Source: Alicyclobacillus sp. SO9 (GTDB taxonomy: Bacteria > Bacillota > Bacilli > Alicyclobacillales > Alicyclobacillaceae). From it: a stretch of DNA of 64,000 nt. The position numbers and the translations under genes were made by a program. Below, piece by piece: positions 17,383 through 26,036 of this stretch (its first letter is position 1; the number at the start of each line of letters is the position of its first letter). The DNA is taken from the NCBI RefSeq assembly GCF_016406125.1, contig NZ_CP066339.1, forward strand, positions 124,001 to 188,000. Direction: 5' to 3'. Below the pieces are notes generated by a model. It was not told the DNA's origin. It ran no database searches and was given only the letters and a program-made list of their open reading frames with translations.

Positions 17383-18893
17383 TGGAGCGAATTGGAGAAT
17401 CGCAACACCTCAGAAAAAACCTCATTATATTGATGATAATTGTCTTTCTGTATTACCTGTATCTTGCATACAATACACCGCTGACTTGGGACGACTGGAC
17501 GTGGGGAACGTCCATTGGGTTAGCGCGGCTGCACAGCGGGTTTCACGATTATAACGGTCGCTATTTAGGCAACTTGCTGGAACTCTGGATTACGAGAAAC
17601 GGCATAGCCAGAATTCTTCTGATGTCCGGATTCGCCACTTTTCTAGTGCTTTTGACGGGGAAAATGACTCGTCGGCCGAAAATGGTACATTATTTTCTGG
17701 CTTTGCTTTCGCTCCTCAGTGTACCGGCAAACATGTTTGCCCAAACCTACGGGTGGGCAGCGGGGTTCTCGAATTACATTCCCGCCGCCGTGTTGACGCT
17801 GGTCTATTTGAACATTGTTAAAAATGTTCTAGACGCAGAGATGCCGTCCTACAGCAAATGGCTGACTGTTGCAGTCATTCCCTTGGGCATCTTCTCCCAG
17901 CTCTTTGTCGAGCATGTCACGATATACAATGTTCTGGCTTCAATCGTTGTCATTGGCTATGCGTGGTACAAGTTTAAGCGAGTCTACGCATTACATCTCC
18001 TTTATAGTCTGTCAGCTGTTGTTGGCGCAGTCATCATGTTCTCCAATGGTGCGTATGCAAAAATTTTTCACGGACATGGTACATACAGAAGTGTTGCTAT
18101 GACGCAGCACGTGTCTCTTGTTTCAAAGATGATTCACGCAGCGGGGCACATTTATCCGCTGTTGCTTATGAACAATATTTTGCTGAATATCACTATGGCT
18201 GTATTGGCAATTGTCATTTTATCCCAGGTGGGGACGGAGGGAACGAGGAAATCCCTACAGAGCATCCTCATGTTTGTACTTTTGGCGTATCCGCTCTATA
18301 AGGTTATTATTGTTGATGCTCTTGGTATTCAGTTTTTCGGCCTGTATGCGAAAGAATTTGAAGGGTTGATTTCAGCGGTGTTTTATCTAGCGCTGTTGTT
18401 GACGGCCCTCCTGTTTGTGGCAGACAAGATGACTCGAATCAGGCTGTCCTTTTATCTGGTTTCCACAGTTGTTTTGGCCGCGCCATTCTTGGTCGTTACT
18501 CCGTTTGGCCCGCGTTGCTTTTTGTCTTCTTATACATTCTTTACACTGTTCGCCATCGAATCCTTAGCATACATTATTGAGTTGAAACAATGGCAGTTTA
18601 GCTTGAAAAAACCGCTGCTGCTCGCTGCGATTACCCTTATGGCCTCCTATGCGTATGTGTTTACCTTTATTGGCTATACGGCACATGACAGAGTGAGCCT
18701 TATTCATCAACAGGTAGGTCAGGGGAAGCAAACAATAAGTGTACCAACACTTCCGTTCTCCCAATTCTTGTGGCACAGTACTCCTCGACACGGGTCATAT
18801 CAGTATGAAACATTTAAATTGTTCTATGGAATTCCAAAGCATGACGCCGTGCATTACATCGCTTATGCAAAGTGGCATCATCACTTGGGGTAA
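17382..18893 (+). CDS. Large polytopic membrane protein, probable glycosyltransferase (DUF6056-like)
   Basis: 503 residues with about 11 hydrophobic segments. An early loop contains LTWDDWTWGT and NGRYLGNLLE, patterns seen in DUF6056 proteins and in GT-C-type transferases where acidic residues of the first outer loop are catalytic. As the third gene of a GT2-GtrA cluster it is the best candidate for the enzyme that moves the flipped sugar onto a wall polymer outside the membrane. The acceptor is inferred to be teichoic acid from the surrounding locus. The ATG overlaps the gtrA stop by one base. Confidence 0.65.
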   Translation: MERIGESQHLRKNLIILMIIVFLYYLYLAYNTPLTWDDWTWGTSIGLARLHSGFHDYNGRYLGNLLELWITRNGIARILLMSGFATFLVLLTGKMTRRPKMVHYFLALLSLLSVPANMFAQTYGWAAGFSNYIPAAVLTLVYLNIVKNVLDAEMPSYSKWLTVAVIPLGIFSQLFVEHVTIYNVLASIVVIGYAWYKFKRVYALHLLYSLSAVVGAVIMFSNGAYAKIFHGHGTYRSVAMTQHVSLVSKMIHAAGHIYPLLLMNNILLNITMAVLAIVILSQVGTEGTRKSLQSILMFVLLAYPLYKVIIVDALGIQFFGLYAKEFEGLISAVFYLALLLTALLFVADKMTRIRLSFYLVSTVVLAAPFLVVTPFGPRCFLSSYTFFTLFAIESLAYIIELKQWQFSLKKPLLLAAITLMASYAYVFTFIGYTAHDRVSLIHQQVGQGKQTISVPTLPFSQFLWHSTPRHGSYQYETFKLFYGIPKHDAVHYIAYAKWHHHLG

Positions 18894-19010
18894 CCACCCG
18901 CCGGAATCTTGCATCTTACATGCAGGGCACAGGGCTGCTGTATCGGAAGCGTGCTGAAAGCCTGAGATATAGCAACCCAAGGGGCCGTTCCAAGCAGTTT
19001 CCCGATTTAC

Positions 19011-20249
19011 TTATTGGAAGAAATATCCGTATGTAAAGAGCGATGTACCAGCGTAAACAACTGCGCTAAATGCCAGTAGAACGATGACTATGACCCATTT
19101 TGGCAGGTATTTCGCCAGCCCGATGTACAGCGGGAAGAACATTGAGGCAATGCGGATAGTGCTGTGGAACGGCTGACCTCCTGAATAGAAACTAAAGCTA
19201 ACGAGTAAACCTGCCGTGACATACAGTTTCGCTCCGATTTGTTCTGATGTACTCGTGGTTGATGTACTCGTGGTTGATGTATTTGTGGTTGATGTATTTG
19301 CGGTCTTATGGCTGCCCTTAAGAGTCCACATCATCAGGGCTCCGAGTGCATAGATTGCTGCAATGCCCTCATATGCGAATCGAAGTCTGTGATGCCTTCC
19401 CAACCCTCCAGTATGCAGTTCCTGCAAAAACGGCTGCCATGGCCAAGTCCAGTGGGCATGCCACAAGGTGGTCTGAACAGTGGAAAACATCAGCGGGTTG
19501 TGGTAGGTCTTCCCTAGATAAAGCATGTAGACTGCTAGTCCAACGGCACTTCCAAGGCCCCATACCAGTGACCCCCGAGCTGTTTTATAGTCATGCTGTG
19601 CAATGGACAAAATAAAGAACATCAAGGGGAACAGTCCGGCCAGAATCCCAGTCCCTTGAGTCAAGGAGGTCATGGCAGCTACTATTGCCGCTGCCAGCCA
19701 GCGTTTTCTGACTGCAAAAAACAAAGAAACCAAGGTTGTAAAAAGTGTCCAAGGTTCAGCATAGATTGACGAATAAAAGATGGCAGCTGGGTTCAGGGCG
19801 AACAACCATGCTGCAGCTACGGCTTGGCCCCGGTTGAGTCCCATTCGTTCACCGAAACTCTTTAGCAGGAGCAGTACAAGGATAAACACAACTTGTTCAA
19901 GGACAAGTACTCCCCATGGAGTGAAGATTCGGACCAGGACTGGGACGAATGGGAAAAAGGCGACCTCCTTGTATTTGAAGATACCGGGCAGGTGTGTATA
20001 TCCAAGTTGACCAATATTGATGTAGTTCAAACTATCCCATTGAAACCAAAAATAGCCCTGCCTGTGCTGTACTGCGGGATGAGACATCAATGGGAAAAAG
20101 GTTGCTGCAAGGAGTACGAGTTCATGTATCAGAAAAATAGGCACCCACCAATAGCGCTTCGACAGGAACCAGCTTCGTGGATTCCAAGGTGATAGTTCTA
20201 AATTGCTCTGGCCAAGTGAGTTCTGTACTTTGCTGCTTGCCAACAACAC
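19011..20249 (-). CDS. PIG-V-like mannosyltransferase family membrane protein
   Basis: 412 residues with about 9 hydrophobic segments. The first outer loop contains FQWDSLNYINIGQ with the Asp typical of GT-C enzymes, and the arrangement agrees with bacterial PIG-V/mannosyltransferase-family proteins. The predicted cytoplasmic or outer loop near residue 315-335 is a Thr/Ser/Asn tandem repeat (units of TSTTN) encoded by four 15-nt DNA repeats. The sugar donor would be a polyprenyl-phosphate sugar. Start uncertain: GTG20249 or the following TTG codons, all behind a GGGGGG stretch. The gene faces the DUF6056-like gene tail to tail. Confidence 0.65.
   Translation of the reverse strand: MLLASSKVQNSLGQSNLELSPWNPRSWFLSKRYWWVPIFLIHELVLLAATFFPLMSHPAVQHRQGYFWFQWDSLNYINIGQLGYTHLPGIFKYKEVAFFPFVPVLVRIFTPWGVLVLEQVVFILVLLLLKSFGERMGLNRGQAVAAAWLFALNPAAIFYSSIYAEPWTLFTTLVSLFFAVRKRWLAAAIVAAMTSLTQGTGILAGLFPLMFFILSIAQHDYKTARGSLVWGLGSAVGLAVYMLYLGKTYHNPLMFSTVQTTLWHAHWTWPWQPFLQELHTGGLGRHHRLRFAYEGIAAIYALGALMMWTLKGSHKTANTSTTNTSTTSTSTTSTSEQIGAKLYVTAGLLVSFSFYSGGQPFHSTIRIASMFFPLYIGLAKYLPKWVIVIVLLAFSAVVYAGTSLFTYGYFFQ
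19246..19305. repeat. Four 15-nt repeats inside the mannosyltransferase-like gene
   Basis: Units at 19246, 19261, 19276 and 19291 (GATGTACTCGTGGTT and variants). Because 15 is a multiple of 3 they add TSTTN units to a loop of the protein without breaking the frame. Confidence 0.85.
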
Positions 20250-20423
20250 GTCCCCCCAGTTTCTACACCATGTAGAATGACTTATGTTGAATTTTTTTAC
20301 TCATGGACACAACTGTATTGTATCAACTTGCAGCATTTAGCAAAGCCCTAGTTTATGTGGCATAACCGTGACACCTGCGCTATGCTAGGCTTGTATGAAG
20401 GTATTCGAGGGAGGATTGGCACG

Positions 20424-21047
20424 GTGAAATCGCGAAGAGGATTAGTTATATTGGCTGGAGTCATGCTTTCGCTGGCGGTTGCAGGATGTGGTACGTCAAA
20501 TAAAACCAGCTCTCAGCGCTGGTCGTCTCCGCCAAAAATGCAGATTAATAAGAGCAAACAATATGATGCTGTTGTGAAAACCAACTACGGGTCCTTTACG
20601 ATTCAGTTGTTTGCAAAACAGAGTCCAATTACAGTCAACAACTTTGTCTTTCTTTCGCAACACCATTTTTACAAAAATGACAAATTCTTTCGCGTCATTC
20701 AGCCGTTTATGATTCAGACTGGAGATCCAAACAACAACGGCACCGGCGGTCCAGGCTATCAATTCAAAGATGAATTGCCGCCAAAGCAGCCCTATCAACC
20801 GGGAATCGTCGCAATGGCCAATTCGGGTCCGAATACCAACGGCAGCCAGTTTTTCATTTGCACAGGGATTCAAAGTGAGACTTTGAACTCAGACCCAAAG
20901 TACACGCAGTTCGGCAAGGTTACCCAGGGGATGAGCGTGGTTCAAAAGATTGCTGCTGTTCCAGTTAAAATGAACCCGCAGACGCATGAACAATCCATGC
21001 CGACAAAGGATGTATACATTGAGTCGGTGAAAATTCAAGTACATTAG
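20424..21047 (+). CDS. Cyclophilin-type peptidyl-prolyl isomerase, lipoprotein
   Basis: 207 residues from GTG20424, behind GGGAGG with a 9-nt gap; this start gives a clean lipoprotein signal (KSRRGLVILAG...LAVAGCG, Cys at about 21). The mature part is a cyclophilin domain with FFRVIQPFMIQTGDP, TNGSQFFICTG and FGKVTQGMSVV, including the Arg and Phe residues of the active site. It would catalyse prolyl cis-trans isomerisation on the outer face of the membrane, helping secreted proteins fold. The end of the gene merges with a 16-nt repeat array. Confidence 0.9.
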   Translation: MKSRRGLVILAGVMLSLAVAGCGTSNKTSSQRWSSPPKMQINKSKQYDAVVKTNYGSFTIQLFAKQSPITVNNFVFLSQHHFYKNDKFFRVIQPFMIQTGDPNNNGTGGPGYQFKDELPPKQPYQPGIVAMANSGPNTNGSQFFICTGIQSETLNSDPKYTQFGKVTQGMSVVQKIAAVPVKMNPQTHEQSMPTKDVYIESVKIQVH

Positions 21048-21112
21048 GTTCGAATTACATTAAATCCAAAGTATATTAAGTTTAAAGTAGACTAAATTCA
21101 AGTACATTAAGG
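21038..21112. repeat. Tandem 16-nt repeats joining two genes
   Basis: Units at 21038, 21054, 21070, 21086 and 21101 around a core AGTACATTA. The first unit encodes the last residues and stop of the cyclophilin; the last provides the AAGG of the next gene's ribosome site. Confidence 0.8.
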
Positions 21113-21121
21113 TGACGTTAT

Positions 21122-22351
21122 TTGATAAGGGAGTTTGTTTTAGGGTTATATTTTTTTATGATAAGAATTGCCTTCGGAATCTGTAAAAGGTTTCCGATGC
21201 AGGATAAACTGACGATGGTGGAGACTATCGGCGGACACAGCAGTTTTGTCTACGAAGAACTGCTGCGCATGAATACCTCCACTCAGGCAGTTTTGCTGAA
21301 GCGTGGAGCCACTCCGGGACGCTACCGCGGTTCGGATGGAAGTGTGATTTTGGACAAAACACGCAGACCGCTCGTCATTCCTTTTGAATCCGGCAATCCC
21401 GTTTGGTTTCTGTTGGTACTGTACCATCTTGCTACGGCAAAATTTGTGGTAATCGACAACTACATTGGCTTATTGGGAGCGGTCAAGTTCAAACCCGGTG
21501 TTCAGTGTGTGCAACTGTGGCACGCAGTTGGCGGTTTCAAGAAAACGGGGTTATATGATAAAACCACGATAAACCGCTCACAACGGGCAAAGAGACGCTT
21601 TCGTCGGGTCTACAATCAGTTTCAGAGGCTTGCCATCGGTTCCGAGGCATTGGCAAAGATTCATATGGATGCTTTTGGCTTACCCGAAGAACGGATGCTT
21701 CGGACAGGCATTCCGCGCACCGATTTGTTTTACGATGAGAAATTAAAGGAAACAATCGTAGAGAAACTGACAAATGATAATCCTGCTTTGCAATATAAAC
21801 GTGTTTTGCTCTATGCTCCAACTTACCGTGACGGAGAAGAGAACGAGTTTCATTTCCATCTAGATTTCGACAGGATGCGACGGACGCTTGGCGAAGAATA
21901 TATCGTACTGCTTCGGCTTCATCCTGCGGTCAAAACTACCGTAGATTTTGAAACTCAGTATCCCGGTTTTGTGTACGACTATTCATCGTACCCGAATATG
22001 AACGAATTGCTGTTGATAGCGGATTGTCTCATCACCGATTATTCATCTGTTATCTGTGAATACGCACTTCTTGACCGCCCAATGATTTTCTATCTTTATG
22101 ACCTTGACGAATACCTTGAGACCCGAGGTTTATGGGAGGGGTATGAATCGCTCGTGCCAGGTCCGGTGGTGTATACTACCTCTGAACTAATCGATGTGAT
22201 TATTCAATGGGACTTTGATTCTCCGCAAATACAGCGTTTTTCGGATATGTGGAACACTTACTCCAAAGGCTCTTCCAGCCGTCGATTGTTGGAGTTCATG
22301 ATGGATGTAAGAGAAAAGAAGCGACAAACAGTACAAAGTTCAAGTCAGTAA
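21122..22351 (+). CDS. CDP-glycerol glycerophosphotransferase family protein (TagB/TagF/TarL type)
   Basis: 409 residues from TTG21122, with AAGGTGA 7 nt upstream. Family landmarks in order: FVYEELLRM, QLWHAVGGFKKTG, TGIPRTDLFYDE, LLYAPTYRDG, LRLHPAVK and LITDYSSVICEYALLDRP. The first ~25 residues form a hydrophobic/amphipathic membrane-binding segment. Length and position, directly before the TagGH exporter and the CDP-ribitol genes, suggest the primase or short polymerase step (TagB/TarB or TarK/TarL role). It starts the operon that runs through tagG, tagH, tarI and tarJ. Confidence 0.88.
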   Translation: MIREFVLGLYFFMIRIAFGICKRFPMQDKLTMVETIGGHSSFVYEELLRMNTSTQAVLLKRGATPGRYRGSDGSVILDKTRRPLVIPFESGNPVWFLLVLYHLATAKFVVIDNYIGLLGAVKFKPGVQCVQLWHAVGGFKKTGLYDKTTINRSQRAKRRFRRVYNQFQRLAIGSEALAKIHMDAFGLPEERMLRTGIPRTDLFYDEKLKETIVEKLTNDNPALQYKRVLLYAPTYRDGEENEFHFHLDFDRMRRTLGEEYIVLLRLHPAVKTTVDFETQYPGFVYDYSSYPNMNELLLIADCLITDYSSVICEYALLDRPMIFYLYDLDEYLETRGLWEGYESLVPGPVVYTTSELIDVIIQWDFDSPQIQRFSDMWNTYSKGSSSRRLLEFMMDVREKKRQTVQSSSQ

Positions 22352-22368
22352 CGAGGAAGGAACACAGC

Positions 22369-23178
22369 ATGAAATCGTTGTTTATCGTACTCAGGGAACA
22401 AATTCGGTATTTTTACCTCATACGACGGCTGTCTATTTTTGAATTGAAAAGCGAACACAGTAATAATTATCTCGGAATGGCTTGGGAAGTCATTAATCCT
22501 TCTATTCAAATTGCAGTGTACTTTGTTATTTTTGGCCTAGGCATTCACGGCGGCCGTGGACCGAAGATTCACGGCGTAACCTATCCATTCCTGGAATGGA
22601 TGTTGTCTGGAATCATCGTTTGGTTTTTTATCAATCAAGCTGCACTGTTGGGCTCAAAATCTATCTATACACGGATTCGGATTATGTCTCGGATGAAGTT
22701 TCCTATGAGTGTGATTCCGTCTGTAGTTATTCTGTCAAAGTTTTACCAAAACCTCGCTTTGACGGTGATTATCTTTATCTATCTGCAGTTTACACCCTAC
22801 AAGGCTTCAATACAGTTGATTCAACTGCCCTACTTCATGTTCAGCCTGCTCATGCTCATGTTGGGCTTTACGCTGATAACTTCCACCCTTGCTACCATCG
22901 TGCGCGATGTACAAATGATGGTGCAGTCGTTGATGCGGGTGCTGCTCTACATGGCGCCCCTGCTTTGGAATCCACATTCAAGCTGGGCGCAGCATGTGAT
23001 GGACATTGACCCCATCACATACATCATCAGGGGTTACCGCTACTCTCTGCTTGGAAAGTGGTATATTACTTGGCACCCAATGTACAGCTTGTATTTCTGG
23101 TGTGTCACCCTCGCGATGCTGATATTTGGTTCCTTTATTCACAACCGTTTCAAAAACAGGTTTGTGGACTACATTTAA
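22369..23178 (+). CDS. tagG: Teichoic acid ABC exporter, permease subunit
   Basis: 269 residues from ATG22369, with GAGGAAGG upstream. ABC-2 type permease with six membrane helices; the N-terminal LIRRLSIFELKSEHSNNYLG and the end NRFKNRFVDYI are typical of TagG. With TagH it flips the lipid-linked wall teichoic acid across the membrane. It lies 17 nt behind the glycerophosphotransferase gene and 47 nt before tagH. Confidence 0.92.
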   Translation: MKSLFIVLREQIRYFYLIRRLSIFELKSEHSNNYLGMAWEVINPSIQIAVYFVIFGLGIHGGRGPKIHGVTYPFLEWMLSGIIVWFFINQAALLGSKSIYTRIRIMSRMKFPMSVIPSVVILSKFYQNLALTVIIFIYLQFTPYKASIQLIQLPYFMFSLLMLMLGFTLITSTLATIVRDVQMMVQSLMRVLLYMAPLLWNPHSSWAQHVMDIDPITYIIRGYRYSLLGKWYITWHPMYSLYFWCVTLAMLIFGSFIHNRFKNRFVDYI

Positions 23179-23225
23179 TGAGATTCTGCAGTCCTTGTCT
23201 GCTATTTTAAAAAGAACTGGATGGG

Positions 23226-24035
23226 ATGTTCATGGGGCATTCAGTAGTCGTTGAAAATGTCACAAAAAGATATAAGATGCATGAAAAGACTTCGGAGAAA
23301 CTGTTGGACGTGATTTTGCCAAAGGGTTACGGAGAAGACTTTTACGCGCTGCGCAATATCAGCTTTACAGCTGACCCAGGAGACGTCATTGGTGTTGTCG
23401 GGGTCAACGGGTCCGGCAAATCAACCCTTTCCAATATTATTGGCGGGGTGATTCCTCCGACAACGGGTCGCGTTGAAGTCAATGGGGAGTCCGCTTTGAT
23501 TGCGATTGCGGCTGGACTCAACTTGGAACTGACCGGCCGCGAGAATATTGAGCTGAAGTGTCTCATGCTCGGCTTTAACAAAAAGGAAATCAAGCAGCTT
23601 GAGCCGGAAATTATTGAGTTCTCGGAACTGGGCAAGTTCATTGATCAGCCCGTGAAAAAATACTCCAGCGGTATGAGATCCAGGCTTGGTTTCGCTGTTT
23701 CTGTCAATGTCGATCCCGACGTACTCATCATCGACGAGGCACTGTCTGTAGGTGACCAGACATTTGCTGACAAGTGCATTAATAGAATGAATCTGTTCAA
23801 GGGACAAGGCAAAACGATTTTTTTCATCAGCCATTCCATGGCTCAAGTTAAGGACTTTTGCGACCAAGCGATGTGGCTCGAATACGGGGAAGTAAAGGAC
23901 TTCGGTCAACTGGACAGAGTCATACCGGAGTATGAGGAATTTCTGAAGGAATACCGGGCCATGTCCGCAGAGGACAAGAAGAAGTACAGGGAAGAAGTTA
24001 CACGCAGACGAACGGGTGAGATTCCTGTAAAATAG
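23226..24035 (+). CDS. tagH: Teichoic acid ABC exporter, ATP-binding subunit
   Basis: 269 residues; the Walker A motif GVNGSGKST, the signature region KYSSGMRSRLGF and Walker B VLIIDEALSVGD are intact. The N-terminal MHEKTSEKLLDVILPKG segment is the coupling extension seen in TagH/Wzt-type exporters. It ends soon after the nucleotide-binding domain, lacking the long extracytoplasmic C-terminal extension of B. subtilis TagH. ATG23226 or ATG23232 could be the start; the ribosome site (GGATGGG) is weak for both. It partners TagG. Confidence 0.92.
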   Translation: MFMGHSVVVENVTKRYKMHEKTSEKLLDVILPKGYGEDFYALRNISFTADPGDVIGVVGVNGSGKSTLSNIIGGVIPPTTGRVEVNGESALIAIAAGLNLELTGRENIELKCLMLGFNKKEIKQLEPEIIEFSELGKFIDQPVKKYSSGMRSRLGFAVSVNVDPDVLIIDEALSVGDQTFADKCINRMNLFKGQGKTIFFISHSMAQVKDFCDQAMWLEYGEVKDFGQLDRVIPEYEEFLKEYRAMSAEDKKKYREEVTRRRTGEIPVK

Positions 24036-24117
24036 ATATCGTCTATTTAGCTGTGAGAGACAACTGATGGATAAGAAGCAACAAAATAAGCAGCAACAAA
24101 CTTGAGGAGGTTGTGCT

Positions 24118-24840
24118 GTGATTTATGCGGAAGTTCTTGCAGGGGGTAAAGGAACGCGCATGGGCAACATTAACATGCCGAAACAGTTTCTTACTCTGCA
24201 AGGAAAGCCCATTGTAGTGCATACCGTTGAAAAGTTTCTGTTGAACAACCGTTTGGACAAGATTCTTGTGGTTTCACCGAGAGAGTGGATCCATCACACA
24301 AAGGATATTCTCGCAAAGTGGATAGGAGAGGACTCCCGCCTGGTTGTTGTTGAGGGCGGCCAAGACCGCAACGAGTCTATCATGAGCGGAATTCGATATA
24401 TAGAGTCTGAGTTTGGCCTTGACGACGAAGACGTGATTATTACGCATGATTCGGTACGTCCATTTGTAACGCATCGTATTTTGGAAGAAAACATTGATGC
24501 CGTCTTGAAATACGGTGCAGTCGATACAGCGGTTGCTGCCGTAGATACCATTATTGAATCAGATGAGAGTCAGAACTTCATTGAAACGGTTCCGGTTCGC
24601 CAGAAGATGTTCCAAGGGCAAACGCCTCAAAGCTTTAACGTCAAAAAACTCGTAGAGCATTATCAAGCCCTTAGTCTAGAACAAAAGGCGCTACTGACAG
24701 ATGCCTGTAAAATCTTTTCTATCAGCGGTTCAAAGGTACGAATTGTACGAGGTGAGTACTTTAATATTAAAATTACGACGCCTCACGATTTGAAGATTGC
24801 CGAAGCCTTGTTTGATGAAAAGAAGGTTCAGCATGATTAA
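24118..24840 (+). CDS. tarI: Ribitol-5-phosphate cytidylyltransferase
   Basis: 240 residues from GTG24118, with GAGGAGG upstream. IspD-like nucleotidyltransferase: EVLAGGKGTRMG and MPKQFLTL at the N-terminus, then HDSVRPFV and VDTAVAAVDTI. In tandem with the reductase gene tarJ, which it overlaps by 8 nt, it is assigned as TarI, making CDP-ribitol from CTP and ribitol 5-phosphate. A housekeeping IspD (MEP cytidylyltransferase) role is less likely because the neighbour is TarJ and not IspF. Confidence 0.9.
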   Translation: MIYAEVLAGGKGTRMGNINMPKQFLTLQGKPIVVHTVEKFLLNNRLDKILVVSPREWIHHTKDILAKWIGEDSRLVVVEGGQDRNESIMSGIRYIESEFGLDDEDVIITHDSVRPFVTHRILEENIDAVLKYGAVDTAVAAVDTIIESDESQNFIETVPVRQKMFQGQTPQSFNVKKLVEHYQALSLEQKALLTDACKIFSISGSKVRIVRGEYFNIKITTPHDLKIAEALFDEKKVQHD

Positions 24841-25858
24841 TCAAATCTACAGGTTGGTTTCGCCGCGTCAATTTGAAGTCTCTTATAGAGACGAATCTTT
24901 GCATTCTGGGAATGTGGCTGTGCGCCCGACGCACCTTTCCATCTGTGCGGCAGATCAGCGTTATTATACGGGATCGAGGGGGCAGGAAGTGCTTTCGAGA
25001 AAGCTGCCCATGTCCTTGATTCACGAAGCCATTGGTACAGTCGCTTATGACCCCGGCGGAGAATTTGCTGCAGGCACCAGAGTAGTCATGATTCCCAATA
25101 CACCGGTAGCTGAAGACGGTGTCATTGCTGAAAACTACCTTCGCACAAGCCGCTTCCGCTCCAGCGGATTTGACGGGTTCATGCAAGACTATGTGTTTTT
25201 GCCAAAACACCGGATTGTACCCTTGTTTGACGAGTTAAATGACAATGTGGCTTCGTTTCTCGAGCTTATTAGTGTGAGCATGCATGCGCTCCGCCGTTTT
25301 GAGCAGAAGTCTCATGTCAGGAAAGACACCTTTGGAGTCTGGGGAGACGGAAATCTTGGATACATCTCGGCATTGCTGTTAAAAAAGCGCTATCCGGGCA
25401 GCAAGGTCTTTGTCTTTGGAAAAACGGGCCATAAACTCAGCCGCTTTTCCTTTGCCGATGAAACCTATCTCATTGACCAAATTCCAGACAGCTTACGCAT
25501 CGATCACGCTGTCGAATGCGCAGGCGGTATCGGCAGCCAAAGCGCCATTAATCAGATTATCGATTTCATCAACCCTGAAGGTACCATTTCAATTTTGGGT
25601 GTGTCTGAATACCCCGTTGAGATCAATACACGGATGATTCTTGAGAAAGGGTTGTCTGTGGTAGGAAGCAGCCGCAGCGGCCGTGTCGATTTTATCGAAA
25701 CCTTGGAGTTTTTGCAGCAAAACGAAGCCGTTATTGACTATCTGCAAACACTGATTGGTTCGGTGAATACGATTCACACAATGCGTGACATTCTGGATGC
25801 TTTTGAATTGGATTTGACAACGGACTGGGGAAAAACCGTGATGGAATGGAACATTTAA
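24833..25858 (+). CDS. tarJ: Ribulose-5-phosphate reductase (TarJ), NADPH-dependent
   Basis: 341 residues from ATG24833, inside the end of tarI. Medium-chain dehydrogenase fold: zinc site region HLSICAADQRYYTG, IHEAIGTV and the dinucleotide-binding GVWGDGNLGYISALLL. It reduces D-ribulose 5-phosphate to D-ribitol 5-phosphate for TarI. The TarIJ pair shows that the main wall polymer contains ribitol phosphate. A bidirectional terminator follows. Confidence 0.9.
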   Translation: MINQIYRLVSPRQFEVSYRDESLHSGNVAVRPTHLSICAADQRYYTGSRGQEVLSRKLPMSLIHEAIGTVAYDPGGEFAAGTRVVMIPNTPVAEDGVIAENYLRTSRFRSSGFDGFMQDYVFLPKHRIVPLFDELNDNVASFLELISVSMHALRRFEQKSHVRKDTFGVWGDGNLGYISALLLKKRYPGSKVFVFGKTGHKLSRFSFADETYLIDQIPDSLRIDHAVECAGGIGSQSAINQIIDFINPEGTISILGVSEYPVEINTRMILEKGLSVVGSSRSGRVDFIETLEFLQQNEAVIDYLQTLIGSVNTIHTMRDILDAFELDLTTDWGKTVMEWNI

Positions 25859-25917
25859 AGGGGTCTCTACTAACAGGACGAAGTCATCAATATGTGCTGT
25901 TCTCGTTCGCCATGAAG

Positions 25918-25957
25918 AAGGCTGAGTCGTCACACACAGGTGCGGCTCAGCCTTTGT
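25918..25957. terminator. Bidirectional terminator between tarJ and the convergent polymerase gene
   Basis: AAGGCTGAG pairs with CTCAGCCTT around a 19-nt loop; short T- and A-rich flanks exist on both sides. It sits between the two converging stop codons. Confidence 0.7.
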
Positions 25958-26036
25958 GCTGCCCAGAGCTACTGTCTAGTCGTACACCAGAGGTACACTC
26001 CAGAACGGTTATACATTCATTTGCATCGTTTCGCGT